From NCBI RefSeq assembly GCF_051201625.1, contig NZ_CP179203.1, forward strand, positions 2,604,001-2,668,000: 64,000 bases of DNA, read 5' to 3'. Below, piece after piece: positions 7,019 through 16,407 of this stretch (position 1 is its first letter; every line of letters begins with the position of its first letter). The position numbers and the translations under genes are program-made. The notes below the pieces were generated by a model. That model worked only from the letters and a program-made list of their open reading frames with translations. It ran no database searches and was not told where the DNA came from. Source of the DNA: Shimia sp051201625. GTDB lineage: Bacteria; Pseudomonadota; Alphaproteobacteria; Rhodobacterales; Rhodobacteraceae.

Positions 7019-9445
7019 TCAATCATGCAATCCAAGTTCATTGGCAGTGCGCCAAATCCGCCAGTGGTCATGTGGCATGTTTGTGTGACGGTTACCAAAC
7101 GGGCGGAATGCATCCTGTACTGCATTTGAGAAGCAAGGCACACCGCCGACATGCGGACTTTCCCCAACACCTTTTGCACCAATTGGGTGATGTGGACTTG
7201 GAGTTACTGTGAAGTCTGTCTCATAGTTTGGAACTTCCCAAGCTGTCGGTAGGAAGAAATCCATCAATGTACCCGTTTTTACATTCCCCATGTCATCATA
7301 TGCAATCTCCTGACCCAGCGCGACCGCAAGTGCTTCAGTCAGCCCCCCGTGCACCTGCCCCTCGATTATCATTGGGTTAATGCGCGTGCCGCAATCGTCC
7401 AGTGCATAGAAACGGCGGATCTCTGGCACACCAGTATCAACGTCTATATCCATCACGCAAACATAGGCGCCAAAAGGATAGGTCATGTTAGGCGGATCAT
7501 AGTAACTGACGGCCTCCAACCCCGGCTCAATACCTGGAATAGCCTGGTTGTAGGCAGCAAAAGCGATCTCTTTCATCGTTTTAAATCGTTCCGGTGCCCC
7601 TTTGACGACAAAGCGATCCACGTCAAACTCGACATCGTTGTCGTGTACCTCAAGCAAATAGGCCGCAATCATCTGTGCCTTGGCTCGAATTTTACGCCCC
7701 GCCATGGCGGTTGCGGCACCAGCAACAGGAGTTGAACGCGAACCATAGGTGCCCAAGCCATAAGGCGCTGTATCGGTATCACCTTCTTCGATTGTGATGC
7801 TGTCGGCAGGCAGTCCAATTTCAGAAGCGAGGATTTGCGCAAAAGTAGTAGCGTGCCCCTGCCCTTGAGAAATTGTGCCTAGCCTTGCAATCGCAGAACC
7901 CGTTGGATGGATGCGAATTTCGCAACTGTCAAACATACCTAGCCCGAGGATATCACAATTTTTGACTGGCCCGGCGCCCACAATTTCCGTGAAGAAGCTC
8001 AGACCGATACCCATCAACTTGCGTGTTTTGCCAGCCTTAAAATCTTCTACACGCTGAGCTTGTTCTGCTCTTAATCCATCATAATCAACGGTCTTCAACG
8101 CTTTTTCCCAAGCGGTGTGATAATCTCCACTGTCATATTCCCACCCGAGCGCGGCGGTGTAGGGAAACTGCTCTTTCTTTATAAAGTTTATCCGGCGCAA
8201 CTCTGCGGCGTCCATATTCAACTCGATCGCGAGAACCTCAATCATACGTTCGATAAAATAAACAGCCTCAGTAACACGGAAGGAACAACGATAACTTACT
8301 CCACCGGGAGCCTTGTTAGTATACACCCCGTCTACCTCCAAGAACGCTGTCGGGATGTCATATGATCCCGTGCAGATGTTCATGAAACCAGCTGGAAACT
8401 TGGTGGGGTCCGCACATGCGTCAAAGCCTCCATGATCCGCTGTCACGTGACAATGCAAACCAGTGATCTTGCCCTCTGTCGTCGCACTTATCTTACCGGT
8501 CATATGATAATCCCGCGCAAACGCGGTTGTCATCAAATTATCCATCCGATCTTCGATCCACTTGACTGGCTTACCAGTAACGATGGACGCGACCACCGAA
8601 CAAACATAGCCCGGATACGCACCTACTTTGTTACCAAAACCACCACCGATATCTGGGCTAACCACGCGAATATTGTGCTCCTCAATCCCAGAAATCAAGC
8701 TTACCACGGTACGGATCGCATGCGGTGCCTGAAACGTGCCCCAGAGCGTAAGCTTGCCGTTGACCTTATCCATAGACGCCACACAACCACAGGTTTCCAA
8801 TGGGCACGGATGGGTGCGGTGGTAATACATGGACTCGGTTGCGACTACCTCAGCATTGGCTATGACCTCCTCCGTCAAATCCTTCTCGCCTGCGTCCCAT
8901 GTGAATATATGGTTGGGGTGTTTACGCGGACCGTGAGCGCCGTCTGGAATTGAGCCATCTTCCGCCACCAAATCTTCGCGCAAAACCACATCAGACTGAA
9001 GTGACTTAAAGGGGTCCACGATTACAGGAAGTTCTTCATAATCGACCTCAACCATTTCGATGCCATCTGCAGCCGCATAACGATCTTCCGCGACAACAAA
9101 AGCCACTTCTTGGCCTTGGAACAACACCTTACCATCCGCTAAGACCATTTGCTTGTCGCCAGCAAGAGTTGGCATCCAATGCAGTCCCAGCGGCTCTAAA
9201 TCCGCTGCGGTCAGCACAGCAAGAACACCCGGTACCTCCAACGCCGCAGCAGTCCGTATGCTTTTAATCTTAGCATGAGCGTACGGAGAGCGAACGAAAT
9301 CACCAAAAAGCATCCCATCTAATTTTATGTCGTCGACATAATTTCCCTTTCCCTGCGTGAAACGGGCATCTTCGACACGTTTGCGTGAGCAGCCCATGCC
9401 TTTAAGATTATCAACGCGCTCTTCGCGAGTGAATTCGTCCTTCAT
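7019..9445 (-). CDS. coxL: CoxL, large (molybdenum-copper) subunit of form I aerobic CO dehydrogenase
   Basis: The 808-residue protein is the catalytic subunit that oxidises CO to CO2 with the Mo-S-Cu centre. The active-site loop reads SYRCSFR, with Cys387 by my count, and RVTEAVY follows. Form I (true CO-oxidising) enzymes carry AYxCSFR and form II enzymes AYRGAGR, so this is form I with a conservative Ala-to-Ser change. The molybdopterin loop GGGFGNKVGAYP and the C-terminal GAKGVGESP with its catalytic glutamate are also present. The start at 9445 gives an ATGA overlap with coxS and a normal length; the longer reading of the frame adds 28 residues with no homology. Subunits L, M and S form the (LMS)2 complex at the inner side of the membrane. 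Confidence 0.95.
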   Translation of the reverse strand: MKDEFTREERVDNLKGMGCSRKRVEDARFTQGKGNYVDDIKLDGMLFGDFVRSPYAHAKIKSIRTAAALEVPGVLAVLTAADLEPLGLHWMPTLAGDKQMVLADGKVLFQGQEVAFVVAEDRYAAADGIEMVEVDYEELPVIVDPFKSLQSDVVLREDLVAEDGSIPDGAHGPRKHPNHIFTWDAGEKDLTEEVIANAEVVATESMYYHRTHPCPLETCGCVASMDKVNGKLTLWGTFQAPHAIRTVVSLISGIEEHNIRVVSPDIGGGFGNKVGAYPGYVCSVVASIVTGKPVKWIEDRMDNLMTTAFARDYHMTGKISATTEGKITGLHCHVTADHGGFDACADPTKFPAGFMNICTGSYDIPTAFLEVDGVYTNKAPGGVSYRCSFRVTEAVYFIERMIEVLAIELNMDAAELRRINFIKKEQFPYTAALGWEYDSGDYHTAWEKALKTVDYDGLRAEQAQRVEDFKAGKTRKLMGIGLSFFTEIVGAGPVKNCDILGLGMFDSCEIRIHPTGSAIARLGTISQGQGHATTFAQILASEIGLPADSITIEEGDTDTAPYGLGTYGSRSTPVAGAATAMAGRKIRAKAQMIAAYLLEVHDNDVEFDVDRFVVKGAPERFKTMKEIAFAAYNQAIPGIEPGLEAVSYYDPPNMTYPFGAYVCVMDIDVDTGVPEIRRFYALDDCGTRINPMIIEGQVHGGLTEALAVALGQEIAYDDMGNVKTGTLMDFFLPTAWEVPNYETDFTVTPSPHHPIGAKGVGESPHVGGVPCFSNAVQDAFRPFGNRHTNMPHDHWRIWRTANELGLHD

Positions 9446-9936
9446 TCTGCGGCCTCCTTGGCTGCATTCATCTCCGCCGCGGCGGCCTGAATGGATTTCA
9501 CGATATTTTGGTAACCCGTGCAGCGGCATATGTTACCAGCCATTCCAAACCGGATCTCTTCCTCGGTAGGATTTGGTGTCTCTTCAAGCAGTTTGGTAGC
9601 ACGTGTAATCATGCCAGGTGTGCAATAGCCACACTGAAGCCCATGATGCTCTTTAAATGCCTCTTGCAGAGGGTGTAGATTGTCTGGGCCCCCAAGACCC
9701 TCAATCGTTGTCACTTCAGCTCCATCGGCTTGGGCAACAAACATAGTGCATGACTTGACGGACTTGCCGTCGATGGTAACCGTACACGCGCCACAATGAG
9801 AAGTTTCACATCCAATGTGGGGACCCGTGATATTGAGCCGTTCCCGGAGCGTGTAGATCAAGAGTTCACGCGGTTCGGCAAGAAACTCCTCATCTTTGCC
9901 ATTAACGTTTAACTTGATATGCATTTTTTTCGACAT
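9442..9936 (-). CDS. coxS: CoxS, small [2Fe-2S] subunit of aerobic CO dehydrogenase
   Basis: A 164-residue iron-sulfur protein. The N-terminal plant-type cluster ligands are CETSHCGAC followed by a fourth cysteine in VKSC. The C-terminal cluster uses CGYCTPGM and CRCTGY. It passes electrons from the molybdenum centre in CoxL to FAD in CoxM. The start at 9936 is preceded by AGGGAG at a good distance; an upstream TTG in the same frame adds only five residues. There is a four-base overlap with coxL, and coxM ends 11 bases upstream. Confidence 0.95.
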   Translation of the reverse strand: MSKKMHIKLNVNGKDEEFLAEPRELLIYTLRERLNITGPHIGCETSHCGACTVTIDGKSVKSCTMFVAQADGAEVTTIEGLGGPDNLHPLQEAFKEHHGLQCGYCTPGMITRATKLLEETPNPTEEEIRFGMAGNICRCTGYQNIVKSIQAAAAEMNAAKEAAE

Positions 9937-9947
9937 GTTCTTCTCCC

Positions 9948-10802
9948 TCAAGCCCGCAACCAGGCGTTCTCGATGGCACGGCGTAAGATGACGCCTGCCA
10001 CATGATTTTTAAATGCAACTGGACCCCGGTTGTCCTCAGTTGGATCTATATCGTCCAACATTGCGGCAACGGCCGCATCAAGAGCAGACTTACTGACCGA
10101 TGTGCCAACGAGTGCTGTCCCCGCCCCTTCGGAAAAGATGGGTGTGTCGCTGAGATTGGTCATTGCGATCGACGCGCTGGCACAAATGCCACCATCATTG
10201 ACGATTTGCACTGCGGCGGCGGCCGTCGCGTAGTCGCCAATCTTTCGTTTCTGTTTTTCGTATGCGTAACCACCATTCGGCAGAGGGATAGTAACAGCAG
10301 TCATCACTTCGTCGTCTGCACGAGCGGTGACGTACGCCGCCTCATAAAATTGCCGCGCTGGTAAGTGGCGCTCGCCATCTGGGCCAACCACCGTAAAAGT
10401 CGCATCAAGGCACTGCATTAAGCCAGGCATGTCATTGCCCGGATCTCCGTTCGCCACGTTACCTCCAACCGTTCCCATCGAGCGCACTTGGGGGTCAGCG
10501 ATTTGCAACGCAGCCTCACGCAAAATTGGGGCAGTCTTTGAAAGTAGACCATGATTGATTATTTCTGCCTGCGTAACTAATGCGCCAATCCGTATATTGT
10601 CAGGATTGACGATAATATCGGACATTCCGCCTACGTCCTGCAGGTCAATCAGGTGTGGGACATCAGCTATCCGCATCTTCATCATGGGGATAAGACTGTG
10701 ACCGCCGGCCATGACACGGGCGTCATCCCCATGCTCTTGTAAAAGGGCTAGGACGCCTTTCATGTCTTGCGGCCGGTAATAATCAAAAGCTGCCGGGATC
10801 AT
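9948..10802 (-). CDS. coxM: CoxM, FAD-binding medium subunit of aerobic CO dehydrogenase
   Basis: The 284-residue flavoprotein has the two FAD motifs of the family: AGGHSLIPMMKMR near residue 34 and TVGGNVANGDPGND near residue 111. It takes electrons from the CoxS clusters and passes them to the respiratory quinone pool. MIPAAFDYYRP is the standard N-terminus for CoxM, so the ATG at 10802 is preferred over the reading that starts five codons earlier. The GAGAGGAAAG just upstream is a good ribosome site. It is the first enzyme gene of the operon, about 95 bases downstream of the proposed LytTR operator. Confidence 0.95.
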   Translation of the reverse strand: MIPAAFDYYRPQDMKGVLALLQEHGDDARVMAGGHSLIPMMKMRIADVPHLIDLQDVGGMSDIIVNPDNIRIGALVTQAEIINHGLLSKTAPILREAALQIADPQVRSMGTVGGNVANGDPGNDMPGLMQCLDATFTVVGPDGERHLPARQFYEAAYVTARADDEVMTAVTIPLPNGGYAYEKQKRKIGDYATAAAAVQIVNDGGICASASIAMTNLSDTPIFSEGAGTALVGTSVSKSALDAAVAAMLDDIDPTEDNRGPVAFKNHVAGVILRRAIENAWLRA

Positions 10803-10896
10803 CGACTTTCCTCTCAAGCGTTGAAATATTCGTTCACGCGAAAATGCATGCGTCGCAGCGCCACGGCACTAGGAAATCAATGAAATACAGCTCTTT

Positions 10897-10931
10897 TGCA
10901 CGAATTGCGCTGTGTTATGCACGAACTGCGC
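10897..10931 (-). promoter_or_regulatory. Proposed LytTR-type operator: 14-bp direct repeat with 21-bp period upstream of coxM
   Basis: TGCACGAATTGCGC (10897-10910) is repeated as TGCACGAACTGCGC (10918-10931), with one difference and a start-to-start distance of exactly 21 bp, two helical turns. Read on the coxM strand, each copy contains GCAGTTCGT or GCAATTCGT. These fit the published LytTR-type consensus WMMGTTNRK at 8 and 7 of 9 positions. Paired direct repeats with about 21-bp spacing are the usual target of LytTR domains. The upstream copy overlaps the last codons of coxC, which itself encodes a LytTR domain. Confidence 0.5.
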
Positions 10932-12030
10932 CTTCCTGAGACGCAAGTGCATCCTGAACTTCTTTTAGTTTGGATCGGCTCACAGGCACTGGTGGCAGCT
11001 CGCTTCCCTCAAACAGGCAACGACCCTTGTCTTTGATTCGTTCAAATCTGGAAACTCGGCTCGGGTTGACCATATAACTTCGATGCGTCTTCAGGAACCC
11101 AGCGGGCAATAGCCGCTTCGACGTCACAGTGATCGGCCAGGCACAGAAAAGCCGTTGATTATCAGTATAGATCTGCGTGTAATGGCCGTCTGCGCGAACA
11201 AAAAGAACATCTTCCGCCCAGACAAAAACCTTGCTGCCGTCGCTCTCGCAAGGGATTTTAATGCTGGTCGCTGCTTTTGGAGCAGACGGAAGGGCCTGCA
11301 GGCTGTCATTGGCAATTGGTGCGACGAGGTAGGTCACGCTTACCCACAGACACGCTCCAAAGATCATAAAACTGAAGAAAATTACAGCAAGTGCGAGAGT
11401 TTCATTACTCATAGAAGGACCAAATTCAGCGGTGTCGGCTTCTTGGATAAAATTAGTCTCAGCAATTGCTAAAAAATGTACGGAACACACCGCAATCGCA
11501 AAGCAGATAGTGCCTAACACAATGTTTCGGTTTGTTCGATTTCCGTAGGCGATCCAAAAGGCTAGAATGCAAAGTAAGATGGCTACTAAGGATGAATAAA
11601 TAACACCCGAAGTCGCGTACACGGCGCGGCAAAGCTCCAGTCCAGCCATACCGATGTAATGCATGACCAAAATGCCAATCCCAACAATGCCGCCCGCGAG
11701 CGAAATGATGAAAGGGGTGCGGTCAACAAAATGCAAAAGGATCAGAGCCGCACCCACCAAAAGAATCGCTGACAAGGCCGAGACGAGGGTGATCGCCGCG
11801 TCATAATAAAACAAAATTGAAAGCTTTAAGCCCAACATGGCAACGAAATGCATAGCCCATATACCGCCACCCAAGGCCACGGCTGCCAGCGCGATTGAAG
11901 CCTTTTTCTGAAACATCGGCGTTTCTGACAGATCACGTGTCAGCGATAGACCCGTGAAACCAGCGACAAGCGCAACGACGCACGACATCGCGATTAAAAA
12001 AGAGCTGTGGTTGACGGTTAGAAATTCCAT
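10915..12030 (-). CDS. coxC: CoxC-like MHYT membrane sensor with C-terminal LytTR DNA-binding domain
   Basis: A 371-residue protein. The N-terminal half has about seven membrane helices with repeated MHYT-type motifs (AMHFVAMLG near 75, VMHYIGMAG near 140 and VHFLAIAE near 200). These motifs are proposed to coordinate copper at the outer membrane face and to sense CO, O2 or NO. The C-terminal third is a LytTR domain (VFVWAEDVLFVRADGHYTQIY, then FLKTHRSYMVNP). CoxC and CoxH of Oligotropha share this layout, and coxC lies directly ahead of coxM there too. The ATG at 12030 is preferred because the MHYT domain starts immediately after it; a TTG 12 codons earlier is in frame. It is a likely membrane-bound CO-responsive regulator of the operon. 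Confidence 0.82.
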   Translation of the reverse strand: MEFLTVNHSSFLIAMSCVVALVAGFTGLSLTRDLSETPMFQKKASIALAAVALGGGIWAMHFVAMLGLKLSILFYYDAAITLVSALSAILLVGAALILLHFVDRTPFIISLAGGIVGIGILVMHYIGMAGLELCRAVYATSGVIYSSLVAILLCILAFWIAYGNRTNRNIVLGTICFAIAVCSVHFLAIAETNFIQEADTAEFGPSMSNETLALAVIFFSFMIFGACLWVSVTYLVAPIANDSLQALPSAPKAATSIKIPCESDGSKVFVWAEDVLFVRADGHYTQIYTDNQRLFCAWPITVTSKRLLPAGFLKTHRSYMVNPSRVSRFERIKDKGRCLFEGSELPPVPVSRSKLKEVQDALASQEGAVRA

Positions 12031-12368
12031 ATGGCAAAGGATGACCAAGACTGCAACGATTTGCAAACAATGTGTTTGTCTTAGATATATCGTGACAAAG
12101 AAGAATTAGGCATCTTTAGGGTACTGACCCAACCCGTTTTAAACAAAGCTAATTGATGTAGAAGACGCTGGAAGTCACACTAGGTTTTGGACCTAAACTT
12201 TCCTGAAAGTTTGAAGATAAAGCCGGCAGGCAAAGCGCTTAAAAAACGCATATAACTAACTATTTATGCAATTTTTACGCAAAAAACTTCTGGATACTCA
12301 AATTATTGCGCTCCTTTAACAGTCGTTATTTGATAAAAATATGCAAGGCACATTGAGAAAGATAACTG
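12031..12368. promoter_or_regulatory. Divergent promoter region between coxC and the ThDP enzyme, with an 18-bp palindrome
   Basis: This 338-base, AT-rich gap must hold the promoters of two divergent genes. It contains a perfect palindrome, AAACTTTC-CT-GAAAGTTT (12195-12212), and a shorter inverted repeat TAGGT/ACCTA immediately to its left. The palindrome could be an operator or a stem in a leader. I could not assign -35/-10 boxes with confidence. Confidence 0.4.
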
Positions 12369-13994
12369 ATGAACAACGCAATTTACGTTTACCAATCCAT
12401 TGCAAAATCTCTCTTCGAGCATGGGCATAACACTATGTTTGGGCTGATTGGGGATGCCAACCTATTCTTGGTTGATCATTATGTTCGCGCGGGCAGCGGA
12501 ACCTTCGTGCCCGTAGCTTACGAGGGCAGCGCGGTCCTTATGGCCCTTTCCTATGGCCGAGTAGCCGGAAAAGTAGGAATCGCAACCGTCACCCATGGTC
12601 CGGGGCTCACCAACTGCGTTACAGCTTTAACCGAGGGCGCACGCGGCCATATACCGATGGTACTCTTAGCAGGTGATACCGATGTTTCAAAACCACATAA
12701 CCTCCAAAACATCGACCAGCGAGAAACGGTCAAGCTGACTGGTGCGGGATTTGAGCAAATGCGCTCCCCTGAAACCGCCTCCTACGACCTAGCCCATGCG
12801 CTCTATCGCGCCAAAGTCGAAAAACGCCCCATCGTGCTGAACATGCCAGTCAATTTTATGTGGCAGAAGGTGGAGCATGTTCCCCATGTCTTCGCGACCT
12901 TCAGCGCACCAGCTTACGTGCCGGAGGGCGACAACCTCGACAAAGCCGTCGGTATGATCGCCAGTGCCAAGCGCCCCGTCGTACTTGCCGGCATCGGCGC
13001 CATAGGCTGCGTTGAACAAATCCAGCGACTAGCCGACCGCCTCGAGGCACCACTAGCAACCACACTTAAAGCCAAGGGGATGTTCAGCAAACACCCCTTC
13101 AACATCGATATATTCGGAACTCTTTCAACGCCAGCCGCCTACGAGGCCATCGCAAAAACTGATTGTGTGGTCGCATTCGGCACCAGCTTGCACCGTTTCA
13201 CTACCGACAATGGTGCTTTGATGAGGGGAAAGCGCGTGGTGCAAGTCAACGACTCGGTTACAGAAATCTCCAAGAATTACCATCCTGACGCGGCACTAGT
13301 GGCTGACGCCGGGTTAACTGCCGACAATATCATCTGGTGGTTGGACGAGGCTGAGGTCGCCCCCAGCGGCTTTACGGCCGAACTCGACATGAAGATTTTA
13401 ACAACACACCCCCAAGGTGACCGAGATAAATCGGCTCCCGGTTACATTAATTTTGAATATGCGTTGGATCGTTTGGAACGAGCACTACCCAAAGAACGGT
13501 TCCTTACCACTGATGGTGGGCGTTTTATGACTGAGGTCTGGTGCCGCGTTTCAGCACCAAACGCAGAGAGCTTCATCGCCACCACTAATTTTGGCTCTAT
13601 CGGGCTTGGTTTACAAGTGGCCATCGGTGCGGGCTTCGCTATTCAAGACCGTCCGGTCGTGCTTTTTACCGGTGATGGTGGCTTTATGATGGGTGGCATC
13701 AATGAGTTCAACACAGCGGTGCGTACAAACCAAGACCTAATCGTAATCGTAGCAAATGACAGCGCATACGGCGCCGAGCATATCCAATTCCTTGATCGAA
13801 AGATGGACCCGGGACTATCGATGTTCGATTGGCCCTCATTTGCGGAAATCGCAACTGCACTTGGCGGTAAGGGGGTTCAGGTCAAGTCCGTTGACGATCT
13901 TGAAGCTGCAATCCAAGTCATAGAAACCCGTGACCGCCCCCTACTTATCGAGCTACGTCTTGATCCGAACGCTGTGCCTCGAATGAGAACCTAA
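12369..13994 (+). CDS. Thiamine diphosphate-dependent enzyme of the acetolactate synthase/decarboxylase superfamily
   Basis: The 541-residue protein has the three-domain layout of ThDP decarboxylases. The N-terminal pyrimidine-binding domain has AYEGSAVLMA near residue 50, whose glutamate activates the cofactor. A central domain spans about 190-340, and the C-terminal pyrophosphate-binding domain has GDGGFMMGGINEF followed by VANDSAYG, the GDG-x-N metal motif. The SIGLGLQVAIGAGFA loop is typical. I cannot name the substrate: it lacks features that would make it a clear acetolactate synthase, benzoylformate decarboxylase or sulfoacetaldehyde acetyltransferase. It is divergent from coxC and stands alone. 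The ATG follows GAGAAAG. Confidence 0.75.
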   Translation: MNNAIYVYQSIAKSLFEHGHNTMFGLIGDANLFLVDHYVRAGSGTFVPVAYEGSAVLMALSYGRVAGKVGIATVTHGPGLTNCVTALTEGARGHIPMVLLAGDTDVSKPHNLQNIDQRETVKLTGAGFEQMRSPETASYDLAHALYRAKVEKRPIVLNMPVNFMWQKVEHVPHVFATFSAPAYVPEGDNLDKAVGMIASAKRPVVLAGIGAIGCVEQIQRLADRLEAPLATTLKAKGMFSKHPFNIDIFGTLSTPAAYEAIAKTDCVVAFGTSLHRFTTDNGALMRGKRVVQVNDSVTEISKNYHPDAALVADAGLTADNIIWWLDEAEVAPSGFTAELDMKILTTHPQGDRDKSAPGYINFEYALDRLERALPKERFLTTDGGRFMTEVWCRVSAPNAESFIATTNFGSIGLGLQVAIGAGFAIQDRPVVLFTGDGGFMMGGINEFNTAVRTNQDLIVIVANDSAYGAEHIQFLDRKMDPGLSMFDWPSFAEIATALGGKGVQVKSVDDLEAAIQVIETRDRPLLIELRLDPNAVPRMRT

Positions 13995-14294
13995 CACCAT
14001 GTAAAAGCTTGTTTAGCATTGAAACATTTTTGAGTGGCACCTCGTTGTTCCAAGCAAAACCGAAAATCACTGATAAACCTGCATTTCCAAGGCATACTGA
14101 TTTCCTGCGCTAGATGTTTTACCCGTGAGCAAGTAGGTGAGCACAATTGAGCTGAGCGCGATAGCACCAAACGATTAATTCAGCCTACGATATTATTGTT
14201 GCTCTTTTTTAATTCTCTTTCCAACGGCTTGAAGGATAAAGCGGCCCTTCGTGCACTCAGTTCGAAAGACCGCTTTTGATCCTAAAGTCGTTCG
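13995..14294. other. Convergent spacer, no gene seen
   Basis: It lies between two convergent genes. I see no supported ORF or RNA and no strong terminator with a T-run. Confidence 0.4.
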
Positions 14295-16094
14295 CTAGCC
14301 ATGGTGGTGAACTTCTTGCAAACCAAAGACCGGAGTAGGGACACCTTCCATTCTCGCCTTTATCTGTAAAGACAAGAACTGTGAATAATGCCGTGACTGA
14401 TGTAAATTACCGCCGTGCATCCATAGGTTGGTTACCTGCGTTGGCTTCCACATATTTCGTTGTTCGCCTTCCCAAGGGCCAGGATCTTTGGTGGTATCTG
14501 ACCCCAAACCCCAGCACTTTCCAAGCGTATCAGCCATTTCTTTTCCCATCAGATCGGCAACCCAACCGTTCATCGAATTGTACCCAGTCGCGTAAACCAC
14601 CAAGTCCGCATCAAGATGAGTGCCATCATCAAGGATGATGCCCGTTTCGTCCAGCTCAACAACTTGACCGCGTTTAAGTTTGATTTCACCGTCAATAATC
14701 AACTGACTTGCCCCAACATCAATATAATAGCCGGACCCGCGTCGAAGATACTTCATAAATAGTCCACTTTCGTCATCACCCCAGTCCAGCCAAAATCCAG
14801 CTTTTTCCAAGCCCTCATAGAAATCTTTATCCTGCTCTTTCATGGCAGCATACGCAGGGATCTGGAACTCATGCAGAATACGATAAGGAAGCGATGCGAA
14901 TACCAAATCGGCTTTCTCAGTTGTCATGCCCCCCTGAACAGCGCGTTCGGAATACAAATCTCCTAGGGCGACCTCCATCAAGGTCTCAGACCGAACGATA
15001 TGGGTCGATGAGCGCTGTACCATGGTTACGTCTGCTTCCGCTTCCCAAAGTGCCGCACAAATATCATGAGCAGAGTTGTTTGAACCAACTACAACAACTT
15101 TTTTGCCAGACCATTGATCCGGGCCCTGATGTTCAGATGAATGTTGCTGCACTCCTTTGAACTTACTCATGCCGGGGAAATCTGGTGTACGTTTTTTGCC
15201 AGACATACCCGTTGCCATAACAAGTTGCTTGGGCTTCAGTTCAATTTCTTCTCCGTTTCTATCTACAAGAATTGTCCACTCACCTTTGACCTCATCAAAT
15301 TTAGCAGACTTGGCTGTTGTCTGTGTCCAGTAGTTGAGTTCCATGACCTTGGTGTACATTTCCAGCCAATCACCAATTTTATCTTTAGGTGAAAATACCG
15401 GCCAGTTATCAGGAAATTTAATGTAAGGCAGATGATCGTACCAAACGGGATCATGTAAACACAAAGACTTGTAGCGGTTCCGCCAGCTATCACCCGGGCG
15501 TTCATTTCGCTCAACAATGATCGTGGGCACTCCAAGCTGGCGTAAGCGAGCACCCATCGCAATTCCTCCCTGCCCGCCGCCGATGATCACACAGTAGGGC
15601 TGAGTTTCGTATCCCAGTTCAGCTTCCTCGCAAGCACGCTCCTCAGCCCATGTAGCACGGTTCTTTCCCGCTCCATGCTTTGCTCCCATCGCACGATTAA
15701 AACCGACTGGTTCCTCATATCCCTTCAACTCAACCATTGTTGTCAGGAGGGTCCAAATCTTATCGCCCTTTAGGCGAATTAACCCATAACCTCTTGCAAC
15801 CTCTGTCTCAAACGTGATCCAGGCTGTCGTAACACCACCATCTTCATCCGCAACCTCTCCATCCGCTATTTTCCAAGAACTTGGTTTAATCGTTGACAGT
15901 TGGTGCGACAGCATCTTTGCGACCTGGTCTTTTCCCTCAACGGTTTTGATGTTCCACGTAAAACTGACTAGATCACGCCAGTAGCAATCATCCTCAAACA
16001 TGTCACAGGCCCGCGCAATATCGCCTTTTTCAAGCGCATCGCCAAATTCGTTTAAAATTAATTGGGTTTGATCTGAAATCGTGGTGTCGAGCAT
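14295..16094 (-). CDS. Flavin-dependent monooxygenase (YUCCA/FMO-like) with N-terminal SnoaL-type domain
   Basis: The first 130 residues form a SnoaL/NTF2-like fold (DQTQLILNEFGDALEKGD, a YWRDLVSFTW stretch). Residues about 165 to 599 are a two-dinucleotide-binding flavoprotein. The FAD motif is VIIGGGQGGIAMGARL, the NADPH motif VVVVGSNNSAHDICAAL, and VVYATGYNSMNGWV matches the ATG-type motif near the C-terminus of FMO family members. Such proteins hydroxylate or oxygenate nitrogen, sulfur or ketone substrates using NADPH and O2. The substrate is unknown. The start follows GGGAG seven bases upstream. Confidence 0.8.
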   Translation of the reverse strand: MLDTTISDQTQLILNEFGDALEKGDIARACDMFEDDCYWRDLVSFTWNIKTVEGKDQVAKMLSHQLSTIKPSSWKIADGEVADEDGGVTTAWITFETEVARGYGLIRLKGDKIWTLLTTMVELKGYEEPVGFNRAMGAKHGAGKNRATWAEERACEEAELGYETQPYCVIIGGGQGGIAMGARLRQLGVPTIIVERNERPGDSWRNRYKSLCLHDPVWYDHLPYIKFPDNWPVFSPKDKIGDWLEMYTKVMELNYWTQTTAKSAKFDEVKGEWTILVDRNGEEIELKPKQLVMATGMSGKKRTPDFPGMSKFKGVQQHSSEHQGPDQWSGKKVVVVGSNNSAHDICAALWEAEADVTMVQRSSTHIVRSETLMEVALGDLYSERAVQGGMTTEKADLVFASLPYRILHEFQIPAYAAMKEQDKDFYEGLEKAGFWLDWGDDESGLFMKYLRRGSGYYIDVGASQLIIDGEIKLKRGQVVELDETGIILDDGTHLDADLVVYATGYNSMNGWVADLMGKEMADTLGKCWGLGSDTTKDPGPWEGEQRNMWKPTQVTNLWMHGGNLHQSRHYSQFLSLQIKARMEGVPTPVFGLQEVHHHG

Positions 16095-16407
16095 TTTTTT
16101 CTCCCATTACTTCATCTAATGTTGCTTACGGTTACGCTAAAAATGCGACCATTCTCCCTGCCGAAATGATTGCAAAACATCATGCTTCTTCTCTAGCATG
16201 CTTGTTGCGCCTGCCGGGCGTGATAACCAGCCTACGATAAGAAACACAGCCAACAAAGCCTACCTTCGTACACATTCTAGTATTTGGAAAATTGGCGTCT
16301 AAACTGACGCCTTTTCTTAAATATACTTCATGAATTTGAGTTTTGAAAGCTTTTGACATATATTCTTCAAGGCGGTCCACGGTGCAAGCATCCAAAGGTG
16401 AGAAGAT
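16095..16407. promoter_or_regulatory. Divergent upstream region of the flavin monooxygenase and the LysM-protein gene
   Basis: This 313-base region must hold two divergent promoters. A minus-strand frame runs through part of it (16180-16473), but it overlaps the LysM gene start and has no ribosome site, so I regard it as non-coding. Confidence 0.35.

Noticed and set aside
8432..8953. 173-codon plus-strand frame within coxL
   Set aside because: It is the antisense reading of a well-supported conserved gene.
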